64,000 nt of DNA from Balanoglossus misakiensis (Eukaryota > Hemichordata): NCBI GenBank assembly GCA_040954595.2, contig CM082577.2:2046001-2110000 (forward strand), given 5' to 3'. Shown in pieces: positions 61,516-64,000 of the stretch. Numbering within the stretch: the stretch's first letter is position 1; each line of letters starts with the position of its first letter. Position numbers and translations under genes: made by a program. The notes under the pieces were generated by a model, which was given only the letters and a program-made list of their open reading frames with translations, made no database searches and was not told the DNA's origin.

Positions 61516-64000
61516 AGTCAGCCCCCCCTCCCTCCCCAGAAATAAACGTACCCATGGCTAGCGAGATGGGATATTCCACGGCGAATTGAACGCTAATCGG
61601 ATGTATATCGAGGACCTAGACGCAAAAATAACGAATTTCTTGCTTCTTAAAAAGCACTGCTTTAGATCAGTTACGCGGTTCATTGTTCCTGTAATGCGTA
61701 ATGTATTGAGTGCGGGAATGAAACGTGGATGATGGTGAGGGGTGGGGGGGGGCATTGGCTGTCGAGTTAATGTCATTTGAAATGCGCATGCCTGCAAGAA
61801 GGATTTACCGTCCTTTTCATGGCAACACATAAAGTAGGCATTCATCGTAGAGGTCGCAGCAATTTCCTGCAATGGCCGTGCGATTTGACGGTCATTTCTC
61901 CCTGAGAACTGCAATTATGTCTTAATAGCACAATTTCAGCGATATTGTGGATATATTTTGCGAGGGGAGGGGGGGGGGTTCACGAACGCATCTGGCAGAC
62001 TTTTCTGGCTACAATTGATAGTTTCTATTTCAAAGCCTAACCTTCAATGAAGTGTAACCAATCCACCTGAATGTGGGGACTTATTAAAAAGAATCAAACA
62101 ACACCGCGGTCTCATCACATTCAGCGGGGATTTGTTTGCAGGGAGCTCAACTGGAAATAAATATGGTTTGTGATCAACAAGTCTGGCGAACACATTCTGC
62201 CATCTGTCTCACGCGGTTTCCATTGTACACGGCGTCACAATCGTTCAACTGTTGTGGGTGCTGTCTGCAAGGATTCACAAAAACCATTGAACGACGCCGC
62301 AAACTTATAAAAAATGAGTGATCTTCAGCGAAAAGGAAACCCCCGATGAAAGGGATACTCTTCCGCGAACGTCCGCTCCTCCGACAGTGATTACGCACAG
62401 CCCACTCTCGATGAAGTATCTGTACCTGAAGATTTGCAGTTTTGATACCCGTCTCTGGAGAGATATACCGGGGATGTATTCCGGCGTCAGTGCTCTTCCG
62501 AGTAGCTTTGCCACTAGAAGATACTTTGTCGAGAGATGAGGTGGTAAGATAAAGTTCACAGTTGGCCGACTTGTTACTGAACCGATCGCGATCCCGCGTT
62601 TTCCGCGGCGCTGATTGCAAATCTCTCCGATGAATGTACTCTGTAGGCTGGCGAGTAAACCTCGCAGATTGCACAGATGTGTAATTCATGAACGGAAGGA
62701 GATTATGGTTTCGATATGCGAATCTATCATGGAAGATGACCACCCCCGATAAAGCACCGTCCTTGACACCTTTATTAATCACATAGTACCTCCATCATTG
62801 CACTGAAAGAAAGCGTTTTGTGACTTACATGGAATTAAGGATTCGCAACACATGGTGCATCTTCGCCACATATTGGGACCCGCGTGTTTCGTAAAATTTT
62901 ATGTTTAATCGCTTTTGAAATAAGGTCAAACGATCGCTTCATTGAAGATGGGTCTTCCGCCATGATGATTTGGCCGCACGTCCCAACGACTTGAATTTGA
63001 AAGTGACAATTCGTCACTAAAGTGCCTACAATTTTCGATGGTGCCTAAAACCCATGTAGCTGCTTGCATTGTCTTTTGCAGTTGACTTACCAAGTAGGGA
63101 CCCATAGAGCTTAAAGCGAAGTCTAAGTCAGCTTACTTGGGCAGATGGGAACTGTATCCAGTAGCAACAAGCTTTTAGTCAAGTATAACTAATGCTTATG
63201 ACGATGGTATTCGGTTGACAATCGAAATCCTCCTGAGCTGTACCATGCTGTATTTGTTTAATGCGTTGGTTTGAAATGTAGAAACGCTTAGCGCGCGAAG
63301 TGTGTCCACGGGCATTTTTTTCAAACAGTGGCGACGATGGTACGTACAACTTGGGCTTTAACAAATAATAATGTACTTGTAAGTCAGATTTAAGCCGAGG
63401 GGACGCATCATCATGTTGTTACCATTTCGTCTGCAGCGTAAGCTTTTATTCAAGTACTGACGAGTAACGACTCAACATGTATTTTTTATTTGTTTGTGCC
63501 AGATGGTCTCAAATGCAAGGTTTAGCGAGGAAGGGAGGACGAAGACGCGTACACCAACTGTGACATGGACAGGGTGATATTAGATGACTATAGATGAGGT
63601 AGGTTCTCCACAGAAGGCATAGAGGGCGTATAAGTATGATACCGAAAATGGGTTTTGGTAGAAACGGGAGTGCAGAAGTGCATGGCGAGTGTATTCGTGG
63701 CGTTATGTATGTTCCTGTGACACATATCAATGTCAGTACAGTTATGGCCTGCAAAGCATGATATAGAAAAGGCGCTTGTTTGTACAATTAGCATTGTTAT
63801 AACGTGCTGTATACCATGTATGTTCCCAGGGTCTTCCGTAAAAATAGCATTAGGCCTGTGCCCATACATATAGGTCTTCTTCGTCGCTGCAATTTCCTGT
63901 TATTTAAATACACGGATATCAAATGCCTATAAATATCAATTTTCTGCAGTTCAGCTGTGACTGTTTTGTATCTGAGATGTTTTGTTCTGTAAGTCATAAA

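Larger units (their letters stand above)
48040..64000. other. Long region without a supported gene
   Basis: 16 kb in which I find no recognisable protein or RNA gene. Several 100-200-codon open stretches (for example 62174-62782 minus, 54762-55187 minus and 53203-53523 plus) lack domains and consensus starts. The region is dotted with short palindromes, CRE sites (55396, 58813), three octamers at 53.2-56.3 kb, a CpG/E2F-like cluster at 58.18-58.30 kb and C/G runs near 61.5-62 kb. No MITE copy was seen here, and only one TACATGTA, in contrast to the B9D1 intron. Confidence 0.5.

Noticed and set aside
62174-62782. A 202-codon open frame on the minus strand, the longest outside the recognised genes
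   Set aside because: It begins with GTG rather than ATG; the first ATG leaves about 170 codons of basic, low-similarity sequence with no domain. Other frames on both strands are also open here, pointing to few stop codons by composition.
1-64000. CRISPR arrays, operons, phage or defence systems
   Set aside because: The DNA is clearly animal, with spliced genes; no regularly spaced repeats or bacterial gene clusters are present.

Overview
This is eukaryotic (animal) DNA. Genes are split into short exons with GT/AG introns, coding density is low, and microsatellites, homopolymer runs and small non-autonomous transposons are scattered through it. The recognisable genes (a cilium transition-zone protein, mitochondrial adrenodoxin reductase, a Ly6/uPAR protein and a somatostatin/allatostatin-C type GPCR) are general metazoan ones. 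My best guess is an invertebrate deuterostome such as a lancelet; the window alone cannot prove this. I assembled all gene models by hand from splice signals, reading frame and remembered family sequence features.

Layout. 1-6581: mostly non-coding, with a possible unidentified exon ending at 582. 6582-14864 (+): a three-exon Ly6/uPAR-domain, GPI-anchored protein gene; a signal-peptide exon is separated by 7.4 kb from two exons that carry the domain. 16683-19848 (-): a nearly complete ferredoxin/adrenodoxin reductase gene (FDXR), ten coding exons, 481 residues. 19849-20217: a 369-bp gap to the divergent neighbour, which looks like a bidirectional promoter. 20218-39774 (+): the complete coding region of B9D1, seven exons, 223 residues; six exons lie in the first 3.3 kb and the last lies beyond a 16-kb intron. 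39775-46920: non-coding, with two unexplained exon-like segments. 46921-48039 (-): an intronless peptide GPCR gene, 372 residues. 48040-64000: no gene that I can support, but it holds palindromes and an E2F-like/CpG-rich cluster that may mark a promoter.

The genes form no pathway together. FDXR (mitochondrial electron transfer to ferredoxin) and B9D1 (ciliary transition zone) appear to be linked only by a shared promoter interval. That interval carries a DR1/DR4 nuclear-receptor-type array and an inverted CCAAT box. Features that go beyond ordinary genes are a dispersed family of TTAA-flanked inverted-repeat elements (piggyBac-like MITEs, one filling most of a 138-bp FDXR intron), a marked and clustered excess of the POU octamer ATGCAAAT, and an excess of the palindrome TACATGTA. 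I found no convincing evidence for an entirely new biological system.
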